DNA of 27,366 nucleotides from a virus, in IMG/VR virus record IMGVR_UViG_3300018048_001605, positions 1 to 27,366 of that record. One strand, 5' to 3'. A model generated the notes under the pieces. It had not been told where the DNA came from and ran no database searches. It was given only the letters and a program-made list of their open reading frames with translations. This document shows positions 1 through 8,411 of this stretch, piece by piece. Position 1 is the stretch's first letter, and the number at the start of each line of letters is the position of its first letter. The translations under genes were made by a program, and so were the position numbers.

Positions 1-2061
1 GTTGCTGGCGTCTTTAGATGGGGTCCAATTGAAGACCGTGAACTTATTTCTAATGAAGACCAATTGGTTGCTCGTTTCGGACGCCCAACATCCGATAATT
101 TTGAAACATTCTTTACTGCAGCAAACTTTCTAGCATATGGTAATAAGCTATATGTTTCAAGAGCTGCAGATGCTAATGCATATAATGCTGTTGCTAATAC
201 TGGAACATTTACTGACTTCCAGATTAAGAACCGTGTTGATTATGATAATACAACAATTGATGCTAATGTAGCTTACATTGCTAAGTATGCTGGTGATCTT
301 GGTAACTCACTAAAGATTTCAGTTTGCGATTCATCTAATGCTTATAACAGAGGTATTACTCCTGGTAATATCACTGGTCTAACATATACAGCAAATGCTA
401 CAACGAATACTGAAATCACAGGTACAGTAACAATCGACACGATTGCTAACACTGTATATCGTACTGGGTATCAGACTGCAAATATTGTATTCACAACAAC
501 AGTTGCTTTCAGCAACTCTGCAGCAGCAAATGCTACTACAGATGATGTTATGACTGATGGTGTTGCAAATATTATTGCAGACTTTGCTGCTCTAGTTAAT
601 GTTGGCGATTATATTAATATCGGTAACACTTCAACTGGTACTCAGTATGTAAGAATTGAAAGTGTTAGCACTAGTACATCTGTGACAAGTAACTCAGCTG
701 CAACTGGTACTATTACTCTTAATTTCTCAGAGAAAGTTAAGACGCATAGCAATGTTACAGTAACATCTTCTGATACAGTTTACATCAATCGTTTCTGGGA
801 ATACTTCAACTATGTTGATGCTGCTCCTGGACAGTCTGTTTATGTTGCTGGTCGTAATTCAAATACATCTGTTACTGATGAAATTCATGCAGTTGTTATT
901 GATGAGGATGGAACATTTACAGGAAACCCCGGTCAGCTGTTAGAAGTATGGGAAGGTATGTCTCGTGCAACTGATGCTAAGGGTGAACAGGGTGGTTCAA
1001 TCTATTATAAAGATGTAATCAACCAGTCATCAAAATATATTTGGTGGGGTAATGATCGCTCTGGTGCTGCTTCTGCAACATCTACAGCAATTGCTGCTTC
1101 AACTAATCAGCTACCATATACTGCTTCATTTGCTCGTGGCGCAGATGGTATTACTGAGAATACAGTAACACTAGCAGCACTTGCAAATGCTTATGATCAG
1201 TTTAAATCAGCTGAAGATATTGATGTTTCACTAATTCTTGGTGGTAAATCAAGATTTGGTGTAAATGGCGAAGGTCTTGCTAATTACATCATCGATAATA
1301 TCTGTGAATATAGAAAAGATTGTGTTCTTTTCGTATCACCACAGAATGCTGATGTTGTCAATGCACCATATCAGGAAGCAGAAAATACAATTGCATTCCG
1401 TAATTCTATTAACTCTTCTTCTTATGCTGTAATTGATTCTGGCTATAAGTATCAGTATGACAGATACAATGACGTATATCGTTGGATTCCTCTAAACGGT
1501 GACGTTGCTGGTACTGTTGTTCGTACTGATGACAATAGAGACCCATGGTTCTCACCAGCCGGTTTCAATCGTGGTCAGATTAAGAATGTTGTAAAGTTAG
1601 CTTTCAATCCTGATAAGGCAGCGAGAGATCAGCTTTATAAGAATGGTATCAATCCAATTGTTACATTCCCTGGTCAGGGTACTGTACTTTATGGTGATAA
1701 GACTGCACTTGCTAAGCCATCTGCATTCGATAGAATTAATGTTCGCAGACTATTCATTGTCCTCGAAAAGGCAATTGCAACAGCTACTAAGTTTACTCTA
1801 TTCGAATTCAATGATGAGTTTACAAGAGCAACATTCCGTAACCTAGTAGAACCATATCTAAGAGATATTCAGGGTCGTCGTGGTATCTATGACTTCCGTG
1901 TTGTTTGTGACGATTCAAACAATACACCTGAAGTTATTGATAGAAATGAGTTCGTAGGTGACATTTATATTAAACCAGCTCGCTCAATTAACTTCATCCA
2001 GCTTAACTTCGTTGCAGTTCGCACAGGCGTTGAGTTTAATGAAGTAATTGGCAAGTTTTAA
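1..2061 (+). CDS. 18: Tail sheath protein gp18 (5'-truncated)
   Basis: This is the contractile tail sheath subunit, which polymerises around the tail tube and shortens on infection to drive the tube into the cell. The reading frame is open from the first base, so the true start lies upstream of the window; the TTG at 64 is internal. The C-terminal third carries the features I associate with T4-type sheaths: a conserved block near 'NPIVTFPGQGTVLYGDKTAL', then 'DRINVRRLFIVLEKAI' and the C-terminal 'FIQLNFVAVRTGVEFNEVIGKF'. The middle is Thr/Asn/Ala-rich and looks like the variable exposed sheath domain. About 686 residues are visible, close to full length for the family. The gene is followed 16 bases later by the tube gene, the usual gp18-gp19 order. 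The family call is firm; the start cannot be given. Confidence 0.95.
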   Translation, partial: VAGVFRWGPIEDRELISNEDQLVARFGRPTSDNFETFFTAANFLAYGNKLYVSRAADANAYNAVANTGTFTDFQIKNRVDYDNTTIDANVAYIAKYAGDLGNSLKISVCDSSNAYNRGITPGNITGLTYTANATTNTEITGTVTIDTIANTVYRTGYQTANIVFTTTVAFSNSAAANATTDDVMTDGVANIIADFAALVNVGDYINIGNTSTGTQYVRIESVSTSTSVTSNSAATGTITLNFSEKVKTHSNVTVTSSDTVYINRFWEYFNYVDAAPGQSVYVAGRNSNTSVTDEIHAVVIDEDGTFTGNPGQLLEVWEGMSRATDAKGEQGGSIYYKDVINQSSKYIWWGNDRSGAASATSTAIAASTNQLPYTASFARGADGITENTVTLAALANAYDQFKSAEDIDVSLILGGKSRFGVNGEGLANYIIDNICEYRKDCVLFVSPQNADVVNAPYQEAENTIAFRNSINSSSYAVIDSGYKYQYDRYNDVYRWIPLNGDVAGTVVRTDDNRDPWFSPAGFNRGQIKNVVKLAFNPDKAARDQLYKNGINPIVTFPGQGTVLYGDKTALAKPSAFDRINVRRLFIVLEKAIATATKFTLFEFNDEFTRATFRNLVEPYLRDIQGRRGIYDFRVVCDDSNNTPEVIDRNEFVGDIYIKPARSINFIQLNFVAVRTGVEFNEVIGKF

Positions 2062-2077
2062 TAGGGGAGAGTAGAAA

Positions 2078-2629
2078 ATGGCATTCAGTATCAATGATAT
2101 CCGTGCTCAACTCGCCCTTGGCGGAGCACGCCCTTCATTATTTCAAGTTACTATTACAAATCCAGTGAATACAGCAGCTGATCTAAAGACACCATTTTTG
2201 GTTGAAGCTGCTGCTATTCCAGCATCTAATCTTGGTCTAATCGAAGTTCCATACTTCGGTCGTAGAATCAAGATGGCTGGCGATAGAACATTTGAGCCAT
2301 GGACTGTAACAGTAATTAATGATGAAGACTTTCTAGTCCGTAATGCAATGGAGCAGTGGACTAATGCAATCAACTCTCTTGAGGGTAATATTACTACTCT
2401 CGGATCAGGAGCTCCTGCACTATACAAGTCACAGGCATCTGTAACTCAGTATGGTAAGGCTGGTGAGATTCTTAGAATCTATCAGTTTAATGGCTTGTTC
2501 CCACAGGTAGTTTCAGAAATTGGTCTTAACTGGGGAGAATCTGATACACTAGAAAGATTTAGTGTAACATTCCAGTATGACAATTATGAAGTAATCGGTG
2601 GTAATACAGGCGATGCAGGTGGTGCATAA
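2078..2629 (+). CDS. 19: Tail tube protein gp19
   Basis: This is the tail tube subunit, which forms the stacked rings inside the sheath through which DNA passes. It has 183 residues, close to the T4 tube protein. It opens with 'MAFSINDIRAQLALGGARPSLFQVTI' and carries 'AAAIPASNLGLIEVPYFGRRIKMAGDRTFEPWTVTVIND', the pattern of the gp19 fold in which one beta sheet lines the lumen. A good ribosome site (GGGGAGAG) lies just before the ATG. It sits directly downstream of the sheath gene and has no promoter of its own that I can see, so it is probably co-transcribed with gp18. A hairpin containing a late promoter separates it from the portal gene. Confidence 0.95.
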   Translation: MAFSINDIRAQLALGGARPSLFQVTITNPVNTAADLKTPFLVEAAAIPASNLGLIEVPYFGRRIKMAGDRTFEPWTVTVINDEDFLVRNAMEQWTNAINSLEGNITTLGSGAPALYKSQASVTQYGKAGEILRIYQFNGLFPQVVSEIGLNWGESDTLERFSVTFQYDNYEVIGGNTGDAGGA

Positions 2630-2640
2630 AAAGTAATGTT

Positions 2641-2672
2641 TGGAGCGACTATAAATATACTTAGTCGCTCCA
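2641..2672 (+). promoter_or_regulatory. Late promoter TATAAATA inside a 10-bp hairpin
   Basis: The T4-type late -10 element TATAAATA spans 2650-2657, about 40 bases before the portal gene. It is flanked by a perfect inverted repeat: TGGAGCGACT at 2641-2650 pairs with AGTCGCTCCA at 2663-2672, leaving a 12-base AT-rich loop. No clear T-run follows the stem, so it is not a canonical intrinsic terminator. The hairpin may form in readthrough RNA from gp18-gp19, while the promoter in its loop starts a new transcript for gp20. The promoter call is by motif and position; the hairpin is directly visible. Confidence 0.75.
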
Positions 2673-2696
2673 TTCTTTACATAAAGGTTTTTAATA

Positions 2697-4250
2697 ATGG
2701 TATCAGTTTTCGGTTGGCAATTTAAAAGAGTTGATGATAACAAAGAACCAGAATCATTTGCCCCAGAGGTAAAGGATGATGGTGCTGTTGTTGTCGCTGC
2801 TGGTGGTGCGTATGGTACTTTCGTAGATTTAGAAGGTACTGCTAGAACAGAAGCAGAATTAGTTGCAAAGTATAGAGAAATTTCATTAAATTCAGAAGTA
2901 GAGAAAGCAATTGATGATATCATCAATGAAGCACTCGATACTGACGATGCTGATATTATAACTCTCAATCAAGATAAGATTGAATATTCAGAAAATATTA
3001 AAGAAAAGATTCAAGAAGAATTTGAATACATTCTTGATCTTTTAAATTTCAATACAGATTCCTATGAATTATTCAAAAGATGGTATGTTGATGGTAGATT
3101 ATACTTCCATGCTGTCATTGATCCAGAAAAGCCATCAGAGGGCTTAAAAGAAATTCGTTATATTGATCCTCGTAAGATTAGAAAAGTACGTGAAGTAAAG
3201 CGTACACGAAAGGGTCAAGCAACAATTCAAAATACTAAGAATGAATATTTTATTTACAATGATCGTTCATATCTAACAGCTGGCTCTAATGCTGGTTTAC
3301 CATTAGACTATGTTGGTTCACAAGGTCTAAAGATTGCTGCAGATTCTATTATTCATGTTACATCTGGTTTGATGGACAAGAATAATCAGATGGTATTCTC
3401 ACATTTGCAGAAAGCTATTAAGCCATTAAATCAATTAAGAACTCTCGAAGATGCTACTGTAATTTATCGTATCTCAAGAGCACCTGAAAGAAGAATTTTC
3501 TATATTGATGTTGGTAATCTACCAAAGATGAAGGCAGAACAGTATCTAAGAGATATGATGGTTCGCCATAAAAATCGTTTAGTATATGATTCCAATACTG
3601 GTGAAGTGAGAGATGATCGTAAGTTTATGACGATGCTTGAAGATTATTGGTTGCCAAGGCGTGAAGGTAATAGAGGAACAGAGATCACAACACTACCAGG
3701 TGGTCAAGGTCTTGGTGAATTGAGTGATGTAGAATATTTCAAAAAGAAATTATATGAATCACTAAATGTTCCTGTAACTAGATTACAGTCAGAAGCTGGT
3801 TTCAATCTTGGTAGAGCTTCTGAAATTTCAAGAGATGAAGTTCGTTTTGGTAAGTTTGTTAATAGACTTAGAAAACGTTTCTCTATGCTATTCTACAAAG
3901 CATTAGAAAAACAGCTTATACTAAAAGGTATTATTTCAGCTGAAGATTGGCCTGAAATCAAAAATGATATTCAGTTTGATTATGCAACAGATAACTATTT
4001 CTCTGAATTAAAGTTCTCAGAAATTATGATCAATAGAATGAATACTCTAAATCAGATGGAAAATTATATTGGTACATATTTCTCAAGAGAATATGTAAAA
4101 AAGAATATTCTAATGCATTCAGATGATGACATTGAAGAAATGAATAAACAGATTGCAGAAGAAAATGAAGTAGAAGCTGAACAAGCACCTCCTCCTGAAG
4201 AACAGCAACAGCAGCAGGAAGAACCGCCAGCTTCTAATACAAATAATTAA
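2697..4250 (+). CDS. 20: Portal vertex protein gp20
   Basis: This is the dodecameric portal at the unique capsid vertex; it nucleates prohead assembly, is the channel for DNA packaging and joins the tail. At 517 residues it is near T4 gp20 length. Landmarks are 'ELVAKYREISLNSEVEKAIDDIINEAL' near residues 54-80, 'RYIDPRKIRKVREVKR' in the clip region, 'APERRIFYIDVGNLPKMKAEQYL', and 'LPGGQGLGELSDVEYFKKKLYESLNVPVTRL' followed by 'GRASEISRDEVRFGKFV', which I recognise as the gp20 core and stem. The C-terminus is a low-complexity Glu/Gln/Pro tail with a run of five glutamines, probably disordered. AAAGG at 2683-2687 serves as ribosome site. Confidence 0.96.
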   Translation: MVSVFGWQFKRVDDNKEPESFAPEVKDDGAVVVAAGGAYGTFVDLEGTARTEAELVAKYREISLNSEVEKAIDDIINEALDTDDADIITLNQDKIEYSENIKEKIQEEFEYILDLLNFNTDSYELFKRWYVDGRLYFHAVIDPEKPSEGLKEIRYIDPRKIRKVREVKRTRKGQATIQNTKNEYFIYNDRSYLTAGSNAGLPLDYVGSQGLKIAADSIIHVTSGLMDKNNQMVFSHLQKAIKPLNQLRTLEDATVIYRISRAPERRIFYIDVGNLPKMKAEQYLRDMMVRHKNRLVYDSNTGEVRDDRKFMTMLEDYWLPRREGNRGTEITTLPGGQGLGELSDVEYFKKKLYESLNVPVTRLQSEAGFNLGRASEISRDEVRFGKFVNRLRKRFSMLFYKALEKQLILKGIISAEDWPEIKNDIQFDYATDNYFSELKFSEIMINRMNTLNQMENYIGTYFSREYVKKNILMHSDDDIEEMNKQIAEENEVEAEQAPPPEEQQQQQEEPPASNTNN

Positions 4251-4253
4251 TTT

Positions 4254-4272
4254 TATAAATAAATTATAAATA
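4254..4272 (+). promoter_or_regulatory. Tandem late promoters (two TATAAATA boxes)
   Basis: Two T4-type late elements TATAAATA lie at 4254-4261 and 4265-4272, between the portal stop and the core protein start at 4286. The first would start RNA near 4267; the second would leave almost no leader before the GGAG ribosome site at 4275-4278. They probably feed the prohead core and protease genes. The call rests on exact motif match and on the intergenic position. Confidence 0.7.
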
Positions 4273-4285
4273 TTTGGAGAAAAAT

Positions 4286-4516
4286 ATGACTACTTTTAGA
4301 GATGCACTTGATATGGCACAAGAAAATGATATTGAAGGTTTCAAGAACACAATTGATAGCATTCTAATGGCTAAAATTGGAAATGCTATTGATGCTTATA
4401 GACCTGAATATGCAGCAACTATGTTTGCCGATCAAGAAGATTTTGAGGATTCTGAAGAGCCAGTAGAAGTAGTCGATCAAACACAGGAACAGGAAATCGA
4501 AAATGAAGACATTTAA
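4286..4516 (+). CDS. 67: Prohead core protein, gp67-like
   Basis: This is a small, very acidic protein of 76 residues placed exactly where T4 has gene 67, between portal and protease. T4 gp67 is an internal prohead core component that is cleaved by gp21 during head maturation. The N-terminal half ('FRDALDMAQENDIEGFKNTIDSILMAKI') looks helical, and the C-terminal half is rich in Glu and Asp. The ATG at 4286 is preferred over an upstream TTG because GGAG at 4275-4278 is correctly spaced. Its 3' end overlaps the next gene by 14 bases, indicating coupled translation. Identity rests mainly on position, size and composition. Confidence 0.75.
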   Translation: MTTFRDALDMAQENDIEGFKNTIDSILMAKIGNAIDAYRPEYAATMFADQEDFEDSEEPVEVVDQTQEQEIENEDI

Positions 4517-6329
4517 GCAGATTGTTTCAGAAGTTGCACAGCCTGTTGCTGGTGACGAAAAGCGGTTTAAAGATAAGCATAAAGTAGACACCATCGGTGA
4601 TCCTCAGAATAATGGCGATAAGCTATATAAGGGTTCTGAAATTAAGAAAGACAAGTCTAAGATTGCTTCCTATGAAGATGGTGAAGATACAAAAGTATAT
4701 GAGGAAGTAGAAGGCGTTGATGAAAAGATCGACGTTTATAAAGCTATGAAAGCACGCTATGGAAAAGATTTCAAGAAGAAGTCTCCAGAAGAAGTTGCAT
4801 CAGATAAGAAGAGTGAACGAATTGAAAAAGATAAAAAGTCTTACAGTGATATGCGTAAGTCAATGGGCATGAACGATTATGAAACAACAAAGAAAATTGT
4901 TGGTGAAAAGATCGACGTTGAAAAGGCAATGAGAGACAGATATCAGGGCATGAAAGGAGATTATAAAAAGAAATCTCCCGAACAAGTTCAGGCTGAGAAA
5001 GATGCCGCTAAAAAAAAGATGAAAAATGAAGATATTGATCTTGATGAAAAGAAGCTAACACCTGCTGAAATGAAGAAGCGTGAAGAAATAGCAAAAGCAA
5101 TTGAGCGTGAAAATCCTAACATGCCAATGGGCAAGAAGATGGCCATTGCTACTGCAACTGCAAAGAAAGTTGCTGAATCTATTCATGAAGATATTAAAAA
5201 TAAAATTGCAGTTTATCGTCCTGATGGTTCTTTCGTTGGATTGATGGATAATTTTTCTGCTGCTCAGAGAAAATATCCAGGTCATACATTCCATTCAATT
5301 GAAACTAAACCTATTAAAGAAGCAACTGAAGATGAAAATATTGCGAAAGTAAATGCAATTGCTTCCAATTTGAAGTCTATGACTAAATCATCAACTAAAC
5401 CTAAAATGCCACATGTAAATGATGGTCTGACAGGCAAAGCAAAAGATATGTTTAGTGTTGAATCATTTGACCCAGAAGGTGAGATGGCAAAGTCTGACAT
5501 GAGGGCAATTGCTCATAAAGCACTTCAGCTTCATTCAATGATGGATGATGATCAGCAGCTAGAATCATGGTTACAGGCAAAGATTACTAAAGCAAAGTAT
5601 ATGATTGATTCTGTATATGATTACGTCATGTACAATATGCCTGATGAAGATGATGAACCAGCTGAAGACTATATGTCAGCACTTCCATATCCAAATCGTC
5701 CAGTTGGTGCTGGTATGTATGGTGAAGAAACTGGTTATAAGTATCCTATGACATATGCTAAGTTTGGCTCTAATAAAGAACGACAACTGACAAAGCATAT
5801 TAAACATACTCATATTATGTTTCCTGAGAAACCAACAACACCAGAGCGTGTTAGATATGTTGTTGCTAATTCTCCAGAACATAAAAAACTTAAAGTAGAT
5901 GGATATGAAATCACACACTATGGTGAACATAAAAAAGAAAAAGAAGAGGCAAAGGAAAAAGCTGCTGCTAGAAAAACAACTTCAGAAGCAGCTGATCTAG
6001 ACACAGCCAATGTTGATAAAGAAGTAATGCATGATTGTGCAAAGCACGTTGTACATGAAAAATGGGGTCCTGGTGACTGCGTTCCCGGTATGCATACTAT
6101 TTTAGAGACTGCTAAGGGTATCGGCATTGTAACGTACTATGATGTTATGTTTGAGCATGGTCTTGAACAGAACGTACCAGCAGATGATTTAGAAGTTATT
6201 CTATCTGAATCTCATGGTCATAAAAAGATGAAAGAAGAGCTAACACCAGCTCAGAAGAAACATATAGATAAAAATAACAATGGCGAAATTGATTCAAAGG
6301 ATTTTGAACTTCTAAGGAAAAAGAAATGA
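4503..6329 (+). CDS. Large mosaic prohead/structural protein in the gene 68 position
   Basis: This 608-residue charged protein lies between gp67 and gp21, where T4 has only the 141-aa gp68, so it is probably a head or core protein, though its function is unknown. Modules visible in order: N-terminal 'MKTFKQIVSEVAQP'; two diverged copies of a Lys-rich module at about 73-103 and 134-167 sharing 'EKIDV.KAM..RY' and 'KKKSPE.V'; a helical 'NPNMPMGKKMAIATATAKKVAES' block near 205-226; 'IAVYRPDGSFVGLMDNFSAAQRKYPGH' near 235-261; an acidic helical domain at about 325-380; a Cys/His-bearing domain near 505-570 ('DCAKHVVHEKWGPGDCVPGMHT'); and a C-terminal EF-hand-like calcium loop 'DKNNNGEIDSKDF' at 589-601. 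No signal peptide or membrane segment is evident. The arrangement suggests shuffled small domains. Confidence 0.6.
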   Translation: MKTFKQIVSEVAQPVAGDEKRFKDKHKVDTIGDPQNNGDKLYKGSEIKKDKSKIASYEDGEDTKVYEEVEGVDEKIDVYKAMKARYGKDFKKKSPEEVASDKKSERIEKDKKSYSDMRKSMGMNDYETTKKIVGEKIDVEKAMRDRYQGMKGDYKKKSPEQVQAEKDAAKKKMKNEDIDLDEKKLTPAEMKKREEIAKAIERENPNMPMGKKMAIATATAKKVAESIHEDIKNKIAVYRPDGSFVGLMDNFSAAQRKYPGHTFHSIETKPIKEATEDENIAKVNAIASNLKSMTKSSTKPKMPHVNDGLTGKAKDMFSVESFDPEGEMAKSDMRAIAHKALQLHSMMDDDQQLESWLQAKITKAKYMIDSVYDYVMYNMPDEDDEPAEDYMSALPYPNRPVGAGMYGEETGYKYPMTYAKFGSNKERQLTKHIKHTHIMFPEKPTTPERVRYVVANSPEHKKLKVDGYEITHYGEHKKEKEEAKEKAAARKTTSEAADLDTANVDKEVMHDCAKHVVHEKWGPGDCVPGMHTILETAKGIGIVTYYDVMFEHGLEQNVPADDLEVILSESHGHKKMKEELTPAQKKHIDKNNNGEIDSKDFELLRKKK

Positions 6330-6568
6330 GAATTTTAAAACCAATTGGGGCTCAAACAGCTATTGGAACAGCTAATAGTGTAGCAAATTCTACTGTTGTA
6401 ATTATCACAAATATTGATGCTGCAGCACAGACACTTACTAGAGCTTATAGCAATGGAACAACAATTTCAACTATGCTGGTTCTTGCAAATACCCAGTATC
6501 TAATTGAAAAAGAGCCAACAGATACACTAGCTGCAACTAATTGTGTTGCAACAGCTATCGCATACTAA
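6326..6568 (+). CDS. Small conserved unknown protein in the head cluster
   Basis: This 80-residue protein starts on an ATGA overlap with the preceding gene and ends 12 bases before the prohead protease. It is rich in Ala, Thr, Asn and Val ('ANSVANSTVVIITNIDAAAQTLTRAY'), which suggests a compact beta-strand protein. Only one Lys and few acidic residues occur before the C-terminal third, unlike its highly charged neighbour. It may be a minor virion or capsid-decorating protein because of its place in the late cluster, but I recognise no domain. Confidence 0.65.
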   Translation: MRILKPIGAQTAIGTANSVANSTVVIITNIDAAAQTLTRAYSNGTTISTMLVLANTQYLIEKEPTDTLAATNCVATAIAY

Positions 6569-6580
6569 GGAATAAAAAAA

Positions 6581-7240
6581 ATGAAACTTATTTGCGAACT
6601 AACAGAAGACCTAAAATATATTACAGAATCATCTGAAGATGGTAAGAAGAATCTGTATATTGAAGGCATTTGGATGCAGGGCAATATTAAAAACCGTAAT
6701 GGTAGATCATATCCAACTGCAACATTAGCAAAAGAAGCAAATCGCTACATTCGTGAGTTTGTAGAAAAGAATCGTGCTTTTGGTGAGCTAGGGCATCCAC
6801 AGGGTCCTTCTATTAATCTAGATCGTGTATCTCACATGATTACTGATTTGCGCCAAGAAGGTAATAACTTTGTTGGTCGTGCTAAGATTATGGAAACACC
6901 AATGGGAAATATTGCTAGAAACATTATTGAATCTGGTGGTCAGCTTGGTGTTTCTACTAGAGGCATGGGTTCTTTAAAAGAAGTCAATGGTATTATGGAA
7001 GTCCAAGATGATTTTCATCTCGCTACTGCTGGTGATATCGTTGCGGACCCATCTGCTCCTGATGCATTTGTTAATGGCATCATGGAAGGAGTAGAGTGGG
7101 TTTGGAATAACGGTATTCTAAAAGCTAGTAAGATTGAAGAATACAAGGAAGAGATCGAAGAATCCGCCTCTAAGGTTTCAAAGCACGAATTGGAAGAAGC
7201 CAAACTCCGTGTTTGGAAGAATTTCCTTACAAGTATTTAA
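6581..7240 (+). CDS. 21: Prohead core protease gp21
   Basis: This is the serine protease of the prohead core; it is activated after assembly, digests the scaffold and trims capsid proteins so the head can expand. At 219 residues it is close to T4 gp21 (212). The fold's landmarks are present: 'NRNGRSYP' near 38-45, a His in 'GELGHPQGP' (His72), and a Ser in 'GQLGVSTRG' (Ser125), with Asp in 'GDIVADPSAPDAFVNGI'. These match the His/Ser-containing herpes-protease-like family. It is followed by a late promoter and the scaffold, its main substrate. Confidence 0.94.
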   Translation: MKLICELTEDLKYITESSEDGKKNLYIEGIWMQGNIKNRNGRSYPTATLAKEANRYIREFVEKNRAFGELGHPQGPSINLDRVSHMITDLRQEGNNFVGRAKIMETPMGNIARNIIESGGQLGVSTRGMGSLKEVNGIMEVQDDFHLATAGDIVADPSAPDAFVNGIMEGVEWVWNNGILKASKIEEYKEEIEESASKVSKHELEEAKLRVWKNFLTSI

Positions 7241-7243
7241 TTT

Positions 7244-7251
7244 TATAAATA
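7244..7251 (+). promoter_or_regulatory. Late promoter (TATAAATA) for scaffold gene
   Basis: An exact TATAAATA late element sits just after the gp21 stop, 31 bases upstream of the gp22 start, with the ribosome site AAAGGAG between. Spacing to the start fits a short leader. Confidence 0.75.
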
Positions 7252-7282
7252 ATTAAAGTAACAAAATCTAAAGGAGATTATA

Positions 7283-8380
7283 ATGGCTAAAAAAGAGGAA
7301 ATCAACGAGGAGATCGTAGAAGTAGAGACTTCTGTTGAAGAAACAGAATTCGATACTTTTGAAGATCAAGACGTTGAAACTGTAGAGGAAGATGTCGAGG
7401 AAGTTGCAGAGGCTGTTGCTCCTGCTGCTAAGGCAACCATCTCTAAGTCTGAACTCATGTCTAAACTAGTTGGATATGCTTCAAAGATGAACAAAGACAC
7501 ACTTGCTGCTGCAATTGATATGATGGGTGTTAAAGACCCTGATGAGATTGCTGCTGGTGACAAAGCTGCTGCTGATATTGGCGACATGTCTGCTAAGAAC
7601 ATGGCTTCAATTGGTTCTGCTGGTAAGTCTGGCGAAGCAATGCAGTCAGTTAAGGAAGATTTAGCACTAGTTTTCGGTGCTGAAGCCCTTTCTGAAGAAT
7701 TTAAGGATAAGGCAACTACAATTTTCGAAGCTGCTGTCACCTCTCGTGTTGATATGCTTCGTGTTGAAATTGAGGAAGAAGCTGAAAAGAATCTCTCAGA
7801 AGCTATTGAAGAATTCAAAGTTGAATCAGAAGAGAATCTTAATAAGTATCTCGATTATGTTGTTGAGCAGTGGATGGAAGAAAACCGTCTTGCTATTGAA
7901 AGCGGCATCCGTGCTGAAGTTACTGAATCCTTCATTGAAGGTCTAAAGAATGTATTTGTTGAACATTACATTGAAGTTCCAGAAGGAAAAGAAGATGTAA
8001 TCGAATCACTTGCTTCTAAAGTTGAAGAACTAGAAACCAAGCTAAATGAATCTCATGAAGCTAATATTAAGCTCCGTGAATCTATGGAAGCACAGGAAGT
8101 AGAAAAAGTTTCTGCTGAAATGGTTGAAGGTCTAACTGAAACTCAGAAAGACAAGTTCAAAGCTCTCATGGAAGGTATTTCATACTCTTCTGCTGAAGAG
8201 TTTGCAAAAAAGGCTTCCACTATTAAGGAAACATACTTCGGTGCTAAGAAGGCAGTTTCCGTAAAGGAAGATCAGCTTCTCAGTGAAGAAGTTGAAGAAG
8301 AAGCACCTGCCAAGAAGGTCGATCCTTCTATGGAAAAGTATGTAAACGCACTTTCTAGAACTCTAGCAAATTATAAATAA
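7283..8380 (+). CDS. 22: Prohead scaffolding core protein gp22
   Basis: This is the main internal scaffold around which the capsid shell assembles; it is degraded by gp21 before DNA packaging. It is a 365-residue, strongly acidic, helical protein, somewhat longer than T4 gp22 (269), mainly through an acidic N-terminal stretch ('EEIVEVETSVEETEFDTFEDQDVETVEEDVEE') and Ala-rich segments. Long predicted coiled-coil runs occur around 'VDMLRVEIEEEAEKNLSEAIEEFKVESEENLNKYLDYVVEQWMEEN', a block typical of this family. It sits between protease and major capsid genes. The call is firm from position and the central helical block. Confidence 0.92.
   Translation: MAKKEEINEEIVEVETSVEETEFDTFEDQDVETVEEDVEEVAEAVAPAAKATISKSELMSKLVGYASKMNKDTLAAAIDMMGVKDPDEIAAGDKAAADIGDMSAKNMASIGSAGKSGEAMQSVKEDLALVFGAEALSEEFKDKATTIFEAAVTSRVDMLRVEIEEEAEKNLSEAIEEFKVESEENLNKYLDYVVEQWMEENRLAIESGIRAEVTESFIEGLKNVFVEHYIEVPEGKEDVIESLASKVEELETKLNESHEANIKLRESMEAQEVEKVSAEMVEGLTETQKDKFKALMEGISYSSAEEFAKKASTIKETYFGAKKAVSVKEDQLLSEEVEEEAPAKKVDPSMEKYVNALSRTLANYK
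8372..8379 (+). promoter_or_regulatory. Late promoter (TATAAATA) for major capsid gene
   Basis: An exact TATAAATA overlaps the last codons and stop of gp22 and lies 32 bases before the gp23 ATG. A strong AAAGGAG ribosome site follows, which suits the most abundant virion protein. Confidence 0.75.
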
Positions 8381-8411
8381 TATAATAAAAAATACTGTAA
8401 AGGAGAAAAAA

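Noticed and set aside
64-66. TTG as the start of the sheath gene
   Set aside because: The same frame is open to base 1 and reads sheath-like sequence, so the gene is cut by the window edge.
7366-7818. Leftward open frame of 150 codons inside gp22
   Set aside because: It is the complement of the acidic scaffold gene; the Ser/Ala-rich translation is what Glu/Ala codons give in reverse.
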